A stretch of DNA of 64,000 bases. It comes from Actinocatenispora rupis. GTDB taxonomy: Bacteria > Actinomycetota > Actinomycetes > Mycobacteriales > Micromonosporaceae. Both the position numbers and the translations under genes were made by a program. The notes beneath the pieces were generated by a model that did not search any database, was not told the origin of the DNA, and was given only the letters and a program-made list of their open reading frames with translations. The stretch is from assembly GCF_016861975.1 (NCBI RefSeq), contig NZ_BOMB01000033.1:1-64000 (forward strand), written 5' to 3'. Shown piece by piece: positions 35,480 through 47,000 of the stretch (its first letter is position 1; each line of letters begins with the position of its first letter).

Positions 35480-36283
35480 GTGGACGCCGACGACGGCCGG
35501 GACACCCGTTCCGGGGACAGCCAGCCCACCAGTAAATCTCGGCGGCGGTCCGCCCGGGTCACCCCGCTGTCGACACGGTCGGCCGGACGCAAGGGCAAGG
35601 AGCCCGGCGGTTCGGACGTGGCGTCGTTCCCGGACGCCCAGACCGGCGACCTGACGGTGCGGCAGCGGCGGATCCTTGAGGTGATCCGCGACTCGATCGA
35701 CCGCCGGGGCTACCCGCCGAGCGTGCGCGAGATCGGCGAGGCGGTGGGGCTCACCTCACCGTCCAGCGTGGCGTACCAGATGGGGATCTTGCAGCGGCGG
35801 GGTTATCTGCGTCGCGACCCGAACCGGCCGCGCGCCGTCGACATCCGACCGGTGCGGGACACCGAGGAGGTCGCCGGCACGGACGGCGCGCCGATCAACC
35901 CGGCGCCCGAGCCGGCGTACGTGCCGATGGTGGGTCGGATCGCCGCCGGTGGGCCGATCCTGGCCGAGCAGGCGATCGAGGACGTGTTCCCGCTGCCGCG
36001 CGAGCTGGTCGGCGAGGGCACCCTGTTCCTGCTGCGGGTCAGCGGTGACTCGATGGTCGACGCGGCCATCTGCGACGGCGACTGGGTCGTGGTGCGGCAG
36101 CAACCGGTCGCCGAGTCCGGCGACGTGGTGGCCGCGATGATCGACGGTGAGGCCACCGTGAAGACGTACCGGCTGCGGGACGGGCACGTGAGCCTGGTCC
36201 CGCACAACCCGGCGTACGAGCCGATCCCCGGTGACGAGGCGACCATCCTCGGCCGCGTCGTCACGGTGCTGCGGCGCATCTGA
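35480..36283 (+). CDS. lexA: SOS repressor LexA
   Basis: 267 residues from GTG with GAAGGG about 8 nt upstream. The winged helix-turn-helix lies at about 58-122 ([30 protein letters not shown]). The latent protease has the Ala156-Gly157 cleavage bond in RIAAGGPI, catalytic Ser191 (VSGDSMVD) and Lys228 (EATVKTYRL). RecA filaments trigger self-cleavage after DNA damage. The N-terminal 55 residues before the DNA-binding domain are basic and longer than in Escherichia coli LexA, as in other actinomycetes. Divergent from the LysM division inhibitor with three SOS boxes between. Confidence 0.97.
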   Translation: MDADDGRDTRSGDSQPTSKSRRRSARVTPLSTRSAGRKGKEPGGSDVASFPDAQTGDLTVRQRRILEVIRDSIDRRGYPPSVREIGEAVGLTSPSSVAYQMGILQRRGYLRRDPNRPRAVDIRPVRDTEEVAGTDGAPINPAPEPAYVPMVGRIAAGGPILAEQAIEDVFPLPRELVGEGTLFLLRVSGDSMVDAAICDGDWVVVRQQPVAESGDVVAAMIDGEATVKTYRLRDGHVSLVPHNPAYEPIPGDEATILGRVVTVLRRI

Positions 36284-36366
36284 CACCGACCGGGCCGGCC
36301 GCTCACGTACGTGCCGGCCCGTCGTGTGCCCGTTGCGCCCGCCCCATTTCGGGGGCCAGCGCCCGT

Positions 36367-36562
36367 GCTTCCGGCGTCGGCGAACCGTCGTTCCCGGCGT
36401 CAAGCGCCCCGCGCTTTCGGCGTCAGCGAACCGTCGTTTCCGGTGTCAAGCGCCTCGGCCGCTCCCGGCGTGGAGCGGAGCTTCCGGCGTGGAGCGCACA
36501 GCTCCCGGCACGGAGCACGGAGCTCCCGGCTGGAGCGCTTGGCTTCCGGCGTGGTGCGTCCC
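36367..36562. repeat. degenerate tandem repeats forming short hairpins
   Basis: Two 42-bp copies (36367-36408 and 36413-36454, 46-bp offset, few mismatches) are followed by five units of about 20 bp starting at 36462, 36481, 36502, 36523 and 36543, of the type CTCCCGGCGTGGAGCG. Most units can fold as GCTCC/GGAGC hairpins. They fill the 300-bp gap between the convergent lexA and propeller-protein genes. Confidence 0.75.
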
Positions 36563-36584
36563 GTCGTTGCCGGGCGCGGCGCGG

Positions 36585-38195
36585 TCAGCGCAGGTCGTCG
36601 AGCCAGTCGATCTCGCGGCGACCCTCGTCCTGCGGGGCACCCCGACCCGACCGGTACGGCGGGGGTTCCGGCTCGGACCGCCGGGGCGGACGCCGCATCG
36701 GTTCGGCCGGCGGCGGTACGTTCCGGGGCGGTGGCGGCGGGGCGTTGCGCGACGGCGGCGGCGCGTTCCGGGGTGGTGGCGGCGGCACGTTGCGATGCGG
36801 TGCACCGCGAGGCGGCGGCGCGTTCCGCGGCGGCGGGGTGCTGTCGGTGATGCGGCCGAAGACCTCGGTGTCGGCGTCGTCGTCGGCCGGCGCGGCGTGC
36901 CGGCGGGACCGCGGCGGCGCCTCGCCGCGCAGCGTGGACGCGCGGCGCTCGGACGGCGCGGAGTCGGTGACCCGCGGGATGTACGCGGTCTCGACGTCGT
37001 CCGACTGCGGTGTGCCGGAGCGGCGTGGTGCCGGGCCGCGGGGGTTGGGGTCGTTGCCGCGCTTGCGGCCGTCGTCGGGCGGACCGCGGCGACGCGACCG
37101 GCGGATGCCGACGACACCGACGATGACCAGGAGCAGGCCGGCGATGCCGACGGCGACCACCAGCGTGGTGATGTCGGACAGGCTGATGTTGCCGGAGAAC
37201 AGGCCGCCACCGTCGGACGTCGCCTTGCCGGCCGCGCTCGGCGCCGCCTTGGTCGGCGCGGACTGCGTCGACGGCGTGTACTTCACGATCTGCGACGGGC
37301 TCTGGATGTTCTCCGTGTCGCCGACGGTGAGGAACGACGAGCTGTCCTTGGTGTACGTGATGGACTCGCCGGAACCGGTCTCGTTCGGCAGCGCGGTGCG
37401 TCGGGGCTTGCCTGCGGTGATGCTCTTGGCGACGTCGCCGCCGGTCACGTCCCACTCGTACGCGTCGGTGTAGGTGCGGAGGACGGCGCGCTTGCCGTCC
37501 GGCGAGACGGCGCCGCCGGTGAAGACGCGCTGGCCGATCTGGCCGATCGGGCTGCCGGGCGTGCCGGTGGCGGTGAGCGGGATGGACCCGGCCGCCTTCA
37601 GCGGGGTCGGCGAGTCCGCGGAGAGCTTGCCGGTCGGTACGAACACCTTGCCGGCGCCCGCCTGGTACGTCACGACGACGGGCGTGCCGTTCGGCTGCAT
37701 GAGCAGCGAGCGCGCGTCGACCGGGCCGGCACCCGACGGGTACTTCATCCGGTAGAGGGTGGCCTGGCTGTTGCCGGAGCTGAACTTCCACAGCGCGATG
37801 GTGTCGCGCGACTTGTCCTTGTCGCCGAAGTCGGCGACCCACATGCTGCCGTCGGACGTGGCGGCCAGGTCCTCCGGGTCGCGCGGCGTGTTCGGGTCCG
37901 TGACGACGTTGGTGACCTGGCAGGAGCTGTCCAGCTGGTACACCGACATGCTGCCGCCGCCGGTGTTGTTGATGACCGCGTATCCCGAGGAGGTGGCCGC
38001 GAGGCCGGAGATCGCGGTGATCCGCTGGTCGTTGATCGTGCAGACCTTGCTGCCCGCCTTGGCCGGAGCGGCCGTCGCCGGGACCGCGGTACCGACGGTG
38101 ACCGTCGCGGTCAGCAGCGCCGCGGCGACGCCGACGGCCCGCCGAGTGGTCGGACGACCGGCGGGCCGGCGGTTCAACGGCTGTTCACGCTCCAT
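36585..38195 (-). CDS. surface propeller-like protein with Pro-rich cytosolic tail
   Basis: 536 residues. Signal peptide (to about 45, AVPATAAPAKAG), then an extracellular beta-rich region with ATSDGSMWVADFGDKDKSRDT-type blades (about 50-325), a Ser/Ala linker, one membrane helix (about 342-362, TTLVVAVGIAGLLLVIVGVVGI) and a 170-residue cytosolic tail that is basic and then very proline-rich with repeated RN(A/V)PPP units (DNA about 36700-36840). The tail ends in an acidic REIDWLDDLR. Function unknown; the WVADFGDKDK motif occurs in esterase/phytase-like propellers. Start ATG has no clear Shine-Dalgarno; a GTG lies one codon upstream. Confidence 0.75.
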   Translation of the reverse strand: MEREQPLNRRPAGRPTTRRAVGVAAALLTATVTVGTAVPATAAPAKAGSKVCTINDQRITAISGLAATSSGYAVINNTGGGSMSVYQLDSSCQVTNVVTDPNTPRDPEDLAATSDGSMWVADFGDKDKSRDTIALWKFSSGNSQATLYRMKYPSGAGPVDARSLLMQPNGTPVVVTYQAGAGKVFVPTGKLSADSPTPLKAAGSIPLTATGTPGSPIGQIGQRVFTGGAVSPDGKRAVLRTYTDAYEWDVTGGDVAKSITAGKPRRTALPNETGSGESITYTKDSSSFLTVGDTENIQSPSQIVKYTPSTQSAPTKAAPSAAGKATSDGGGLFSGNISLSDITTLVVAVGIAGLLLVIVGVVGIRRSRRRGPPDDGRKRGNDPNPRGPAPRRSGTPQSDDVETAYIPRVTDSAPSERRASTLRGEAPPRSRRHAAPADDDADTEVFGRITDSTPPPRNAPPPRGAPHRNVPPPPPRNAPPPSRNAPPPPPRNVPPPAEPMRRPPRRSEPEPPPYRSGRGAPQDEGRREIDWLDDLR

Positions 38196-38345
38196 CACGG
38201 CGCAAGTGTGGCAGAGACTTCGGCCTCCCGGACAGGTGGCCCGGCCAGGCAACACAGCGATAATCGTCCGGTAACCGGATGTTGTTTCCGATTTGCTCGG
38301 ATCACTCTGCGCACAACTGCGCCAACGGAACGGACATGTTCGACG

Positions 38346-39809
38346 CTACGGGGCCGCCGGCGACTCGGACACCACGAACGGCGCAAGCTCGGCCGCGAGG
38401 AGCGGATCGACCCGTACGTCCAGCACGGTGCCCTCCGGCGTGTGCTCCGCCGACAGCACCTCGCCGTACTTGCGGGCCCGGTTCTCCAGGTCGCCCCGCC
38501 CGTACGGCAGGCGGACGAGCATCGGGACCGCCGGCCGCGGCAGCCGCGCCTCGATCGCCGCCCGCAGCTCCGCCACGCCCACCCCGGTACGCGCCGAGCA
38601 GAACACCGCGTCCGGCCAGATCCGCCGCAGCCGCAACAGCGTCTCCTCGTCGGCCGCGTCGACCTTGTTGATCGCGAGCAGCTCGGGCCGCTCCGCCGCG
38701 TCGATCTCCGCGAGTACCTCACGGACCGCGGCCACCTGCGACTCCGGGTCCGGGTGCGAGCCGTCGACGACGTGCAGCACCAGGTCGGCGTCGGCGACCT
38801 CCTCCAGCGTCGACCGGAACGCCTCCACCAGCTGGTGCGGCAGGTGCCGGACGAAGCCCACCGTGTCGGACAGCGTGTAGATCCGGCCGTCGGTGGCGCG
38901 GGCCCGGCGGGTCGTCGGATCGAGGGTGGCGAACAGCGCGTCCTCCACCAGTACGCCGGCGCCGGTGATCCGGTTGAGCAGGCTGGACTTGCCCGCGTTG
39001 GTGTACCCGGCGATCGCGACGGCCGGGATCTCGTGCCGCCGCCGGTCGGCCCGCTTCGTGTCGCGGGCCGCGCGCATGCCCTTGATCTCCCGGCGCAGCT
39101 TCGCCACCCGGTGCCGGATGCGCCGCCGGTCGGTCTCCAGCTTCGTCTCACCGGGACCACGCGTACCGACGCCGCCGCTGGCACCGCCGGCCCGGCCACC
39201 CGCCTGCCGGGACAGGCTCTCGCCCCAGCCGCGCAGCCGCGGGATCAGGTACTCCAGCTGCGCCAGCTCGACCTGCGCCTTACCCTCACGGCTCTTGGCG
39301 TGCTGCGCGAAGATGTCGAGGATCAGCGCCGTGCGGTCGATGACCTTGACCTTGACCCGGGTCTCCAGGTTGCGCAGCTGGCTGGGCGACAGCTCGCCGT
39401 CGCACACCACCGTGTCGGCGCCCGACTCGACCACCACGTCACGCAGCTCGTCGACCTTGCCGCGGCCCACGTACGTCGCGGGGTCGGGGCGGCCGCGGCG
39501 CTGGATCAGCCCTTCCAGTACCTGGGAGCCGGCGGTCTCGGCGAGCGCGGCCAGCTCGGCCAGCGAGTGCTCGGCCTCGACGAGCGTGCCGTCCGTCCAG
39601 ACACCGACCAGGACGACCCGCTCCAACCGCAGCTGCCGGTACTCGACCTCGGTGACGTCGGACAGCTCGGTGGACAGCCCGACGACCCGACGCAGCGCGT
39701 GCCGGTCGGCCAGTTCGAGCTCGCCGACCGTCGCGTCGTCGAGGTCGGTCTCGGTGTCGACGTCGAACGCGTCGGCGTCGGTGCGGGGTACGAATGCGGA
39801 ATCAGCCAT
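38346..39809 (-). CDS. hflX: GTPase HflX
   Basis: 487 residues. The HflX N-terminal domain (ELSDVTEVEYRQLRLERVVLVGV to LSPSQLRNLE), the Gly-rich linker GGRAGGASGGVGTRGPGE, and the GTPase domain with G1 GYTNAGKSS, G3 DTVGF and G4 NKVD are all present. HflX binds the 50S subunit, splits stalled ribosomes and rescues them under stress. In many actinomycetes it lies close to miaA and dapF; here malic enzyme, dapF, asparaginase and GH92 genes separate them. The start ATG has only a weak ribosome site. Confidence 0.95.
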   Translation of the reverse strand: MADSAFVPRTDADAFDVDTETDLDDATVGELELADRHALRRVVGLSTELSDVTEVEYRQLRLERVVLVGVWTDGTLVEAEHSLAELAALAETAGSQVLEGLIQRRGRPDPATYVGRGKVDELRDVVVESGADTVVCDGELSPSQLRNLETRVKVKVIDRTALILDIFAQHAKSREGKAQVELAQLEYLIPRLRGWGESLSRQAGGRAGGASGGVGTRGPGETKLETDRRRIRHRVAKLRREIKGMRAARDTKRADRRRHEIPAVAIAGYTNAGKSSLLNRITGAGVLVEDALFATLDPTTRRARATDGRIYTLSDTVGFVRHLPHQLVEAFRSTLEEVADADLVLHVVDGSHPDPESQVAAVREVLAEIDAAERPELLAINKVDAADEETLLRLRRIWPDAVFCSARTGVGVAELRAAIEARLPRPAVPMLVRLPYGRGDLENRARKYGEVLSAEHTPEGTVLDVRVDPLLAAELAPFVVSESPAAP

Positions 39810-39992
39810 CGCGTTCGATCGTGTCACGCCGCACCGCCCGACCGCACCTCTATTGCACCCACCCGCACCGACCGCGCCGGGCCGCTGAGGCGATACTGTC
39901 CGACCAGGGGTCCTGGTGACCCGTGTCAACGTCGACATGAAGCGGACATCCGGCGGCACAACGCCGGCCCGCGGACCCGGAGGGATACGACC

Positions 39993-41429
<1,437 letters not shown>

Positions 41430-41571
41430 CCGCCCGGCGTCGAACGGCCCGGAAGCGGTGTCACCAGCGGCGGGCCGGCCGGAGGTGGCGGGCCGCCGGC
41501 GGCTGACCGGCCGGGAGTGACCGACCGGCAGGCGGGACCGGCCAGGAGCGGCGGGCCGGCCGGGTGCGGTG

Positions 41572-42144
41572 TCACCAGCCGAGCGGGTGCGCCGACAACC
41601 AGTCGCGGTGCCGGTCCCGCAACGCGTCCCGCGCGGCGGGATCGGCCAGTACGAGGTCGACCCCGCCGTCGTACGGGGCGAAGACCCACCGCAGATCGGG
41701 CGGGGTGATCAGGGCGTAGCCGCCGTCGTCGGCCACGTACCGCAGCAGCGGGTCCAGCGAGCCGGGCCGGTACCGGATGCGGCTGACGTACGTCCAGGCG
41801 GCCCATTCGGGGTCGGCCGGGTCGGTCAGCTCCCACCACGGCACGGCGCCCGGGTGCAGCCCGACGCGTACCGGGGACCACTGGTCCGCGGGGTCGCCGG
41901 GCGGGTGGAACGCCGGGGTGATCAGGTACACGTCGTCGGCGCCCAGCTCGTCCAGCAGCGTCTCCTGCCGCCCCAGGATCGTCCGGTACTCCGGTTCGTC
42001 CTCGGCGTACCGCTTCGAGCCGGGCAGGCTGTGGAACCGTACCCACCGGTCGGTCACGTGGTGGCGGAACAGGTATCCGAGCGGCATGACCTCCGGCCAC
42101 CGCTCATGCCACGCGCGGCGCAGGGCGGCGGCGTCGACCGTCAC
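41572..42144 (-). CDS. uncharacterised actinobacterial protein
   Basis: 190 residues starting at a GTG that overlaps the dapF stop (GTGA), so it is translationally coupled to dapF. Soluble, Trp- and Asp-rich, with ERWPEVMPLGYLFRHHVTDRW, RFHSLPGSKRYAEDEPEY and WWELTDPADPEWAAWTY. I remember similar stretches in hypothetical proteins of Streptomyces but no assigned function. Its place after dapF is the only clue. Confidence 0.75.
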   Translation of the reverse strand: MTVDAAALRRAWHERWPEVMPLGYLFRHHVTDRWVRFHSLPGSKRYAEDEPEYRTILGRQETLLDELGADDVYLITPAFHPPGDPADQWSPVRVGLHPGAVPWWELTDPADPEWAAWTYVSRIRYRPGSLDPLLRYVADDGGYALITPPDLRWVFAPYDGGVDLVLADPAARDALRDRHRDWLSAHPLGW

Positions 42145-42977
42145 CGCAGGGTGCCGGTGGCGACGATGACGGCGGGGCCGGCGAGGGTCAGCGAGTCGGG
42201 CGTGACGGTCGCCGTCAGCCGCCCGCCCGGTACGTCGACGGCGACGGTGCCGGCGTCGCGGCCGGCCTCCCGCAGCGTCACCGCGGCCACCGCGACGGCG
42301 CCGGAACCGCAGGACTCCGTCTCCCCGGCGCCTCGCTCGTACACGCGCATGCGGACGTGCCGGTCGGCGCCGGCCACCGGCTCGTCGAGTACGGTGACGA
42401 ACTCGACGTTGGCGCCGGCCGGGAAGACGGCCGGGTCGAGGCGCGGGGCTCGGGTCAGGTCGAGCGCGGCCAGCTCGGCCGCCGGTACCGGGCAGACCAG
42501 GTGCGGGTTGCCGGCGTCGACGGCGACGCCCGGGTAGCCCGCCTCGCCGATCGTGGCGCCGGTGGTGCCGAGCAGCGTCGGCGGGCCCATCTGGACCGCG
42601 ATGGTCTCCCCGACCGTCCCGGTACGCAGGCCGGAGCGGGTGGCGATGGTGACCGTCGGGCCGTCCGCGAGACCGTTCGTGACCAGGTACCGCAGGAAGA
42701 CGCGGATGCCGTTGCCGCACATCTCGGCGATCGAGCCGTCGGCGTTCCAGTAGTCCATGAACCATTCGGCGTCGGCGGCGTACCGGGTGGCGTCGGGGTG
42801 CTTGGCGCACCGGACCACCCGCAGCAGCCCGTCGGCGCCGATGCCGCCGCGCCGGTCGCACAGCGCGGCGACGGACCCGGCGGTCAGCGGCAGCGCGCCG
42901 TCCGGGTCCGGCAGGATCACGAAATCGTTCCGGGTGCCGTGCCCCTTGGCAAACTCCACCCCAGCCAGCTCGTTCAT
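42141..42977 (-). CDS. dapF: diaminopimelate epimerase
   Basis: 278 residues from the ATG at 42977 (AGGG just upstream; a GTG at 42995 would add 6 residues). Converts LL- to meso-diaminopimelate for lysine and peptidoglycan. The two active-site cysteines lie in AEMCGNGIRVFLRY and ETESCGSGAVAVAAV; N-terminal KGHGTRNDFVIL and GADGLLRV are also typical. First gene of a two-gene unit with the uncharacterised downstream gene. Confidence 0.96.
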   Translation of the reverse strand: MNELAGVEFAKGHGTRNDFVILPDPDGALPLTAGSVAALCDRRGGIGADGLLRVVRCAKHPDATRYAADAEWFMDYWNADGSIAEMCGNGIRVFLRYLVTNGLADGPTVTIATRSGLRTGTVGETIAVQMGPPTLLGTTGATIGEAGYPGVAVDAGNPHLVCPVPAAELAALDLTRAPRLDPAVFPAGANVEFVTVLDEPVAGADRHVRMRVYERGAGETESCGSGAVAVAAVTLREAGRDAGTVAVDVPGGRLTATVTPDSLTLAGPAVIVATGTLR

Positions 42978-43020
42978 CACCCTCAACTCTGACACGCCCG
43001 GCCGTGGTCGGGCGCCCGGG

Positions 43021-44016
43021 TCAGCCGTGGTCGTCGAAGGCGGCGGCGACGGCGTCCCGGTCGGCGCCGGTGGCGAGCAGCAGCCGCAGCAGTACCCGCG
43101 CCTTGTACGGGTGCAGCAGCCCGCCGTCGATCAGCCCGCGCCGCCGCAGGTCCCGCTCCGACCCGACCGCCCCGTACGTGGCGCGCAGCGCCGAACCCGC
43201 CCCCGTACGGGAGGTGAGGACGACGGGGATGCGGGCGGCCAGCTCGCCGAGTACCGGGGCGAGGGGTGCGGGGGCGTGACCGACGCCGAACGCGGCGACC
43301 ACCAGGCCCCGGTGGGTGTCGGCGAGCCCCGCCAGCAGCCCGCCGTCGTCGTCGAACGTCACCGCGTACAGCGCGGTACGGGCCCGGTCGAGGTCGAGAG
43401 GCGCGGCCGGCAGCGGTGGCCGCCGGTCGGGCCGGGTCAGGACCCGCACGCGGCCCTCGACGACGTGCCCGACGGGCCCCACGTCCGGCGACGCGAACGT
43501 CCCGGTACTCGTACTGTGCGTCTTGCGTACCCAGCGGGCGGCGTGGATCTCGTCGTCGAACGCGACGAGCGCGCCGAGTCCACGGGCGGCGGGCGCGGCG
43601 GCGACCCGTACCGCGGCGAGGAGGTTGGCGGGGCCGTCGGCACCGGCCAGCGTCGGGTTGCGCATCGCGCCGGTGAACACGATCGGCTCGGGCCGCCGCC
43701 ACACCAGGTCCGCCAGGTACGCGGTCTCCTCCAGGGAGTCGGTGCCCTGCGTGACTACGATCCCGGTGGCGCCCGCGTCGACGGCCGCCTCGGCGTCCGC
43801 CACCACCGCCAGGATGTCCCGGAACGTGAGGCTCGCGCTCGGTACCGCGTGCACGTCGCGGACGTCGAGGGTGACGCCGGTGTCGGCGAGGCCGGGCACC
43901 GCCGCGGTCAGCTCCGCGCCGGTCAGCCGGGTGACCACGCCGCCGTCCGTGCCGGCCATCGCGATGGTGCCGCCAAGGGTGCACAGCGCGACCCGTACCG
44001 GAACGCCGATGTCCAT
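43021..44016 (-). CDS. L-asparaginase
   Basis: 331 residues. The first catalytic Thr lies in CTLGGTIAMAG and the second triad in IVVTQGTDSLEETAY (TxGTDxxEE), with KTHSTSTGTFASPDVGPVG further on, all type I/II asparaginase features. Hydrolyses asparagine to aspartate and ammonia. No signal peptide, so cytosolic. The ATG at 44016 is preferred over a GTG at 44025; neither has a strong ribosome site. Just upstream is the GH92 terminator, so it has its own promoter. Confidence 0.93.
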   Translation of the reverse strand: MDIGVPVRVALCTLGGTIAMAGTDGGVVTRLTGAELTAAVPGLADTGVTLDVRDVHAVPSASLTFRDILAVVADAEAAVDAGATGIVVTQGTDSLEETAYLADLVWRRPEPIVFTGAMRNPTLAGADGPANLLAAVRVAAAPAARGLGALVAFDDEIHAARWVRKTHSTSTGTFASPDVGPVGHVVEGRVRVLTRPDRRPPLPAAPLDLDRARTALYAVTFDDDGGLLAGLADTHRGLVVAAFGVGHAPAPLAPVLGELAARIPVVLTSRTGAGSALRATYGAVGSERDLRRRGLIDGGLLHPYKARVLLRLLLATGADRDAVAAAFDDHG

Positions 44017-44029
44017 GCCGGACACGGTA

Positions 44030-44060
44030 ACCGGCCCCGGGACGGTGCCCCGGGGCCGGT
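44030..44060 (-). terminator. GH92 gene terminator
   Basis: ACCGGCCCCGG / CCGGGGCCGGT, 11-bp perfect stem with a 9-nt loop, between the GH92 stop (44066) and the asparaginase start on the same strand. Confidence 0.75.
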
Positions 44061-44065
44061 CCGGC

Positions 44066-47000
44066 TCAACCGAGCCCGATCGCGAACACGTGCATCGTCG
44101 CGGACGGGCTGGGCAGGGTCACCGAGGCGACCGTCTTGCCGGCCGTGAGCGCGCCGGAGGTGGCGAACACGTACGTGGTCACCTTCTCCGACGTACCGTT
44201 CGTGGCGTTCCGGTACGCCATGGTGGCGACGGTCGTGTCGCCCGGCAGCGGGTCGTAGCCGCCGGCGCCGAGGGTCCAGTCGCTGAACCCGAGCGTGAGC
44301 GTCTGCGTACTGCCGTCGGTGTAGTGGACGACGAGGTCGCCGACCGCGCCGGAGGCGTCCGCGTTGGTACCGGAGCCGAGCAGCCCGAGCCGGGTCGCGC
44401 CGGCGGGCGCGGTGAGCGGCACGGTCTGCCCGGACGCCTCGATGTTGTCGAGTTCCCCGCTCGCCGCGTCCGGCCACGTGTACGTCACGCCGCCGGCGTG
44501 CACCGTGCCGCCCGGGGTGAGACCGTTCGCGGCGAGCGCCTGCGCGGAGTACGCGTACCCGCTGGTGTCGAGGCTGGCGGAGCTGGCCTTGCCGTCGTCG
44601 GAGACGCCGGCGTTGGTGTAGTACGGCCAGAGTTCGCCGGGCTTCGCCACGGACAGGTGCGCGGACGCCGGCGCGAGCGCGGTACCGTCCGCGGTCGTCA
44701 ACCCGAACGTCACCGTGTACCGGCCCTCGGTCTGGCCGGCGGTGACGGTGACCGGCGCGCTGCCGGTGGACCGTGCCGGTACGTCGAACGATCCGGACGT
44801 CGGCGACAGCGTCACCCCGTCGCCGGATCCGGTCCAGCGCACCGACATCGGGCTGTCCGACACGTTCGTGACCGACACGGTCAGCGTGTCGTGCCCGCCG
44901 GGCGCGACGACCAGCCCGTCGGACGGGCTCGCCGCGGTGAACGTCGACTGCTGCCCCGTACCGTCGGACGGCGGCGCGTCGGCCGGGTCGGCGCCCCAGT
45001 CCTTGTCCGGCGTGGCCGCCAGGTCGTACCCGAGGGTGCCGCCGCCGGCCAGGTCCGCGTACCGCAGCCACGGCCGCTGCGACGCCGTCCCGTTCACGGT
45101 CAGCCCGTGCACGTACATGTTCTCGGTGGTGGCGTTCGGGGCGGAGATGGTCAGCGTCTTGCCGTTCGGCAGGGTGACGACGGCCTTCGGAAAGACCGGG
45201 CTGCCGAGCGTCAGGATGTCGGTGCCGGGCGTCTCCGGGTACATGCCCAGCTCGCTGAACACGTACCAGGAGCTCATGGCGCCGAGGTCGTCGTTGCCGA
45301 ACTGGCCGACGGGCGCGTCGAAGTACAGCTTCTGCTGCGCCTCGCGCACCACCTGCTGCGTCTTCCACGGCGCGCCGACGTAGTCGTACTCCCAGGGGAT
45401 CTCGATGCTGGGCTCGTTGGACAGGCCGGCGTTGGTCGGGCCGGGATGGTCGATCGACGTGAACAGGCTGTCCAGGTACTTCTCGTAGGCGGCGTCGCCG
45501 CCCTTGGCGAGGATCAGCGCCCGCAGGTTGTGCGGCACCATCGGCGTGTACTGCGCGGCCGTGCCCTCCACCATGCCGGTGCCGGTACCCGGGGAGAAGC
45601 CCGCGACGAACTGCCCGTCGGACTGCTTCGCCTGCACGTAGCCGGATCCGGCGTTGAAGGTGTTCTGCCAGTTCTGCGAGCGCGTCGCGAACCTCGTGTA
45701 CGTGTCGGACTTCCCCAACGCCTTGGCGTACGCGGCGATCGCGTAGTCGGCGCTGTCGTACTCCAGCTGCGTGGAGACCGGCCCGTAGAAGTTGCAGCAC
45801 CCGTACTTCAGGTCGTACGGCAGGTATCCGTAGGAGTCGAGTTCGGCCTGGCCGGGCCGGACGTTGTTGGGGTTGGTGGCCTCGTCGACCATCGCGGCCA
45901 GCGCGTGCTGCCGGTCGAAGTCGCGCGCACCGAACGCGTACGCCCCGGCGATGATCGGGTCGGCCGGGTCACCGACCATCACGTAGCTCTCGCCGTTGGC
46001 CAGCGACCACTTCGGCATCGTCCCGGACTGGCCGTAGTCGTCGAGCATGGACCGGATCGAGTCGCTGGTCTGCTTCGGCGCCACGATCGACGCGAGCTGC
46101 ACCTGCGACCGGTAGATGTCCCACCCCGAATAGTTCGCGTACTCCTGGTGCCCCGCCGCGGCCTGGTGCACCGCCCCGTCCGACCCCGTGTACTGGCCGT
46201 TCACGTCGCTGAACACGTTGGGGTGCAACAGAACGTGGTAGAGCGCGGTGTAGAACTGCTGCTGCTGCGCGGTCGAACCGCCGGCGACGGCGATGCGCTT
46301 GAGCAGCGCGTTCCAGGCGTCGTGGGTCTGGCGCCGCACCGCGCCGAGGTTCCAGCCGGGGATCTCGGTGGCCAGGTTCGCCTTCGCGTTGGCGTCGCTG
46401 GTGAACGAGATGCCGACCTTCGCCGTGACCGTCTGGTCGCCGGTCGCGTCGAACGTCAGGTACACGCCGCCGGGGCCGGTCGCCGCGGTCGGCGTGGCGC
46501 TGTCGTGCGCCCGCGGCGCGTCCCGTACGGGGGCGCGGAAGTCCGGCTTCGCCGTACCGTGGAAGGGTTTCGTGGCGGCGCCGTGCGGCCGGGCGTCCGC
46601 CGGTGCGGTCGGCTTCGGCGTCGCCTTCGTCGCGTGCTGCGACAGTGTACGGTCCTGCGCCGCGACGTCCCCGTCCTGCCACGTGCCGTACGCGCTGAAC
46701 GGCCGGTCGAACGTGATGTCGAAGTGCAGCGTGTAGTCGCGCTCCCGGGTGCTGGACTGGCCGCAGAAGTGCCCGGACGTGACCGACCCGGTCACCTCCC
46801 GGTCGCCGACCACCGTCGCGCTCGTCCCGTCCACCGTGCTCGCGCTGCCGGACACCTTCAGCAGCAGGTTCGCCTTGCTGGTACGGGGAAACGCGAACGT
46901 GCCGATGCCGGCCCGGGTCGTCGCGCTCAGCGTCGTCGTCACCCCCGACCCCTGCGTCACCGTGTACGACCCGGCCGTGGCCCGCTCGTTGATGTGGCTG

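Noticed and set aside
36231-39992. Upstream extension of the malic enzyme frame by about 1,250 codons
   Set aside because: It runs antisense to hflX and the propeller protein, is Arg/Gly-rich, and the GTG at 39993 has an excellent ribosome site at the start of the ACT domain.
41456-41580. Duplicated GCGGTGTCACCAGC around the end of the gene at 41572, considered as an attachment-site pair
   Set aside because: Only 14 bp, 100 bp apart, no integrase or tRNA nearby; likely a chance or small local duplication.
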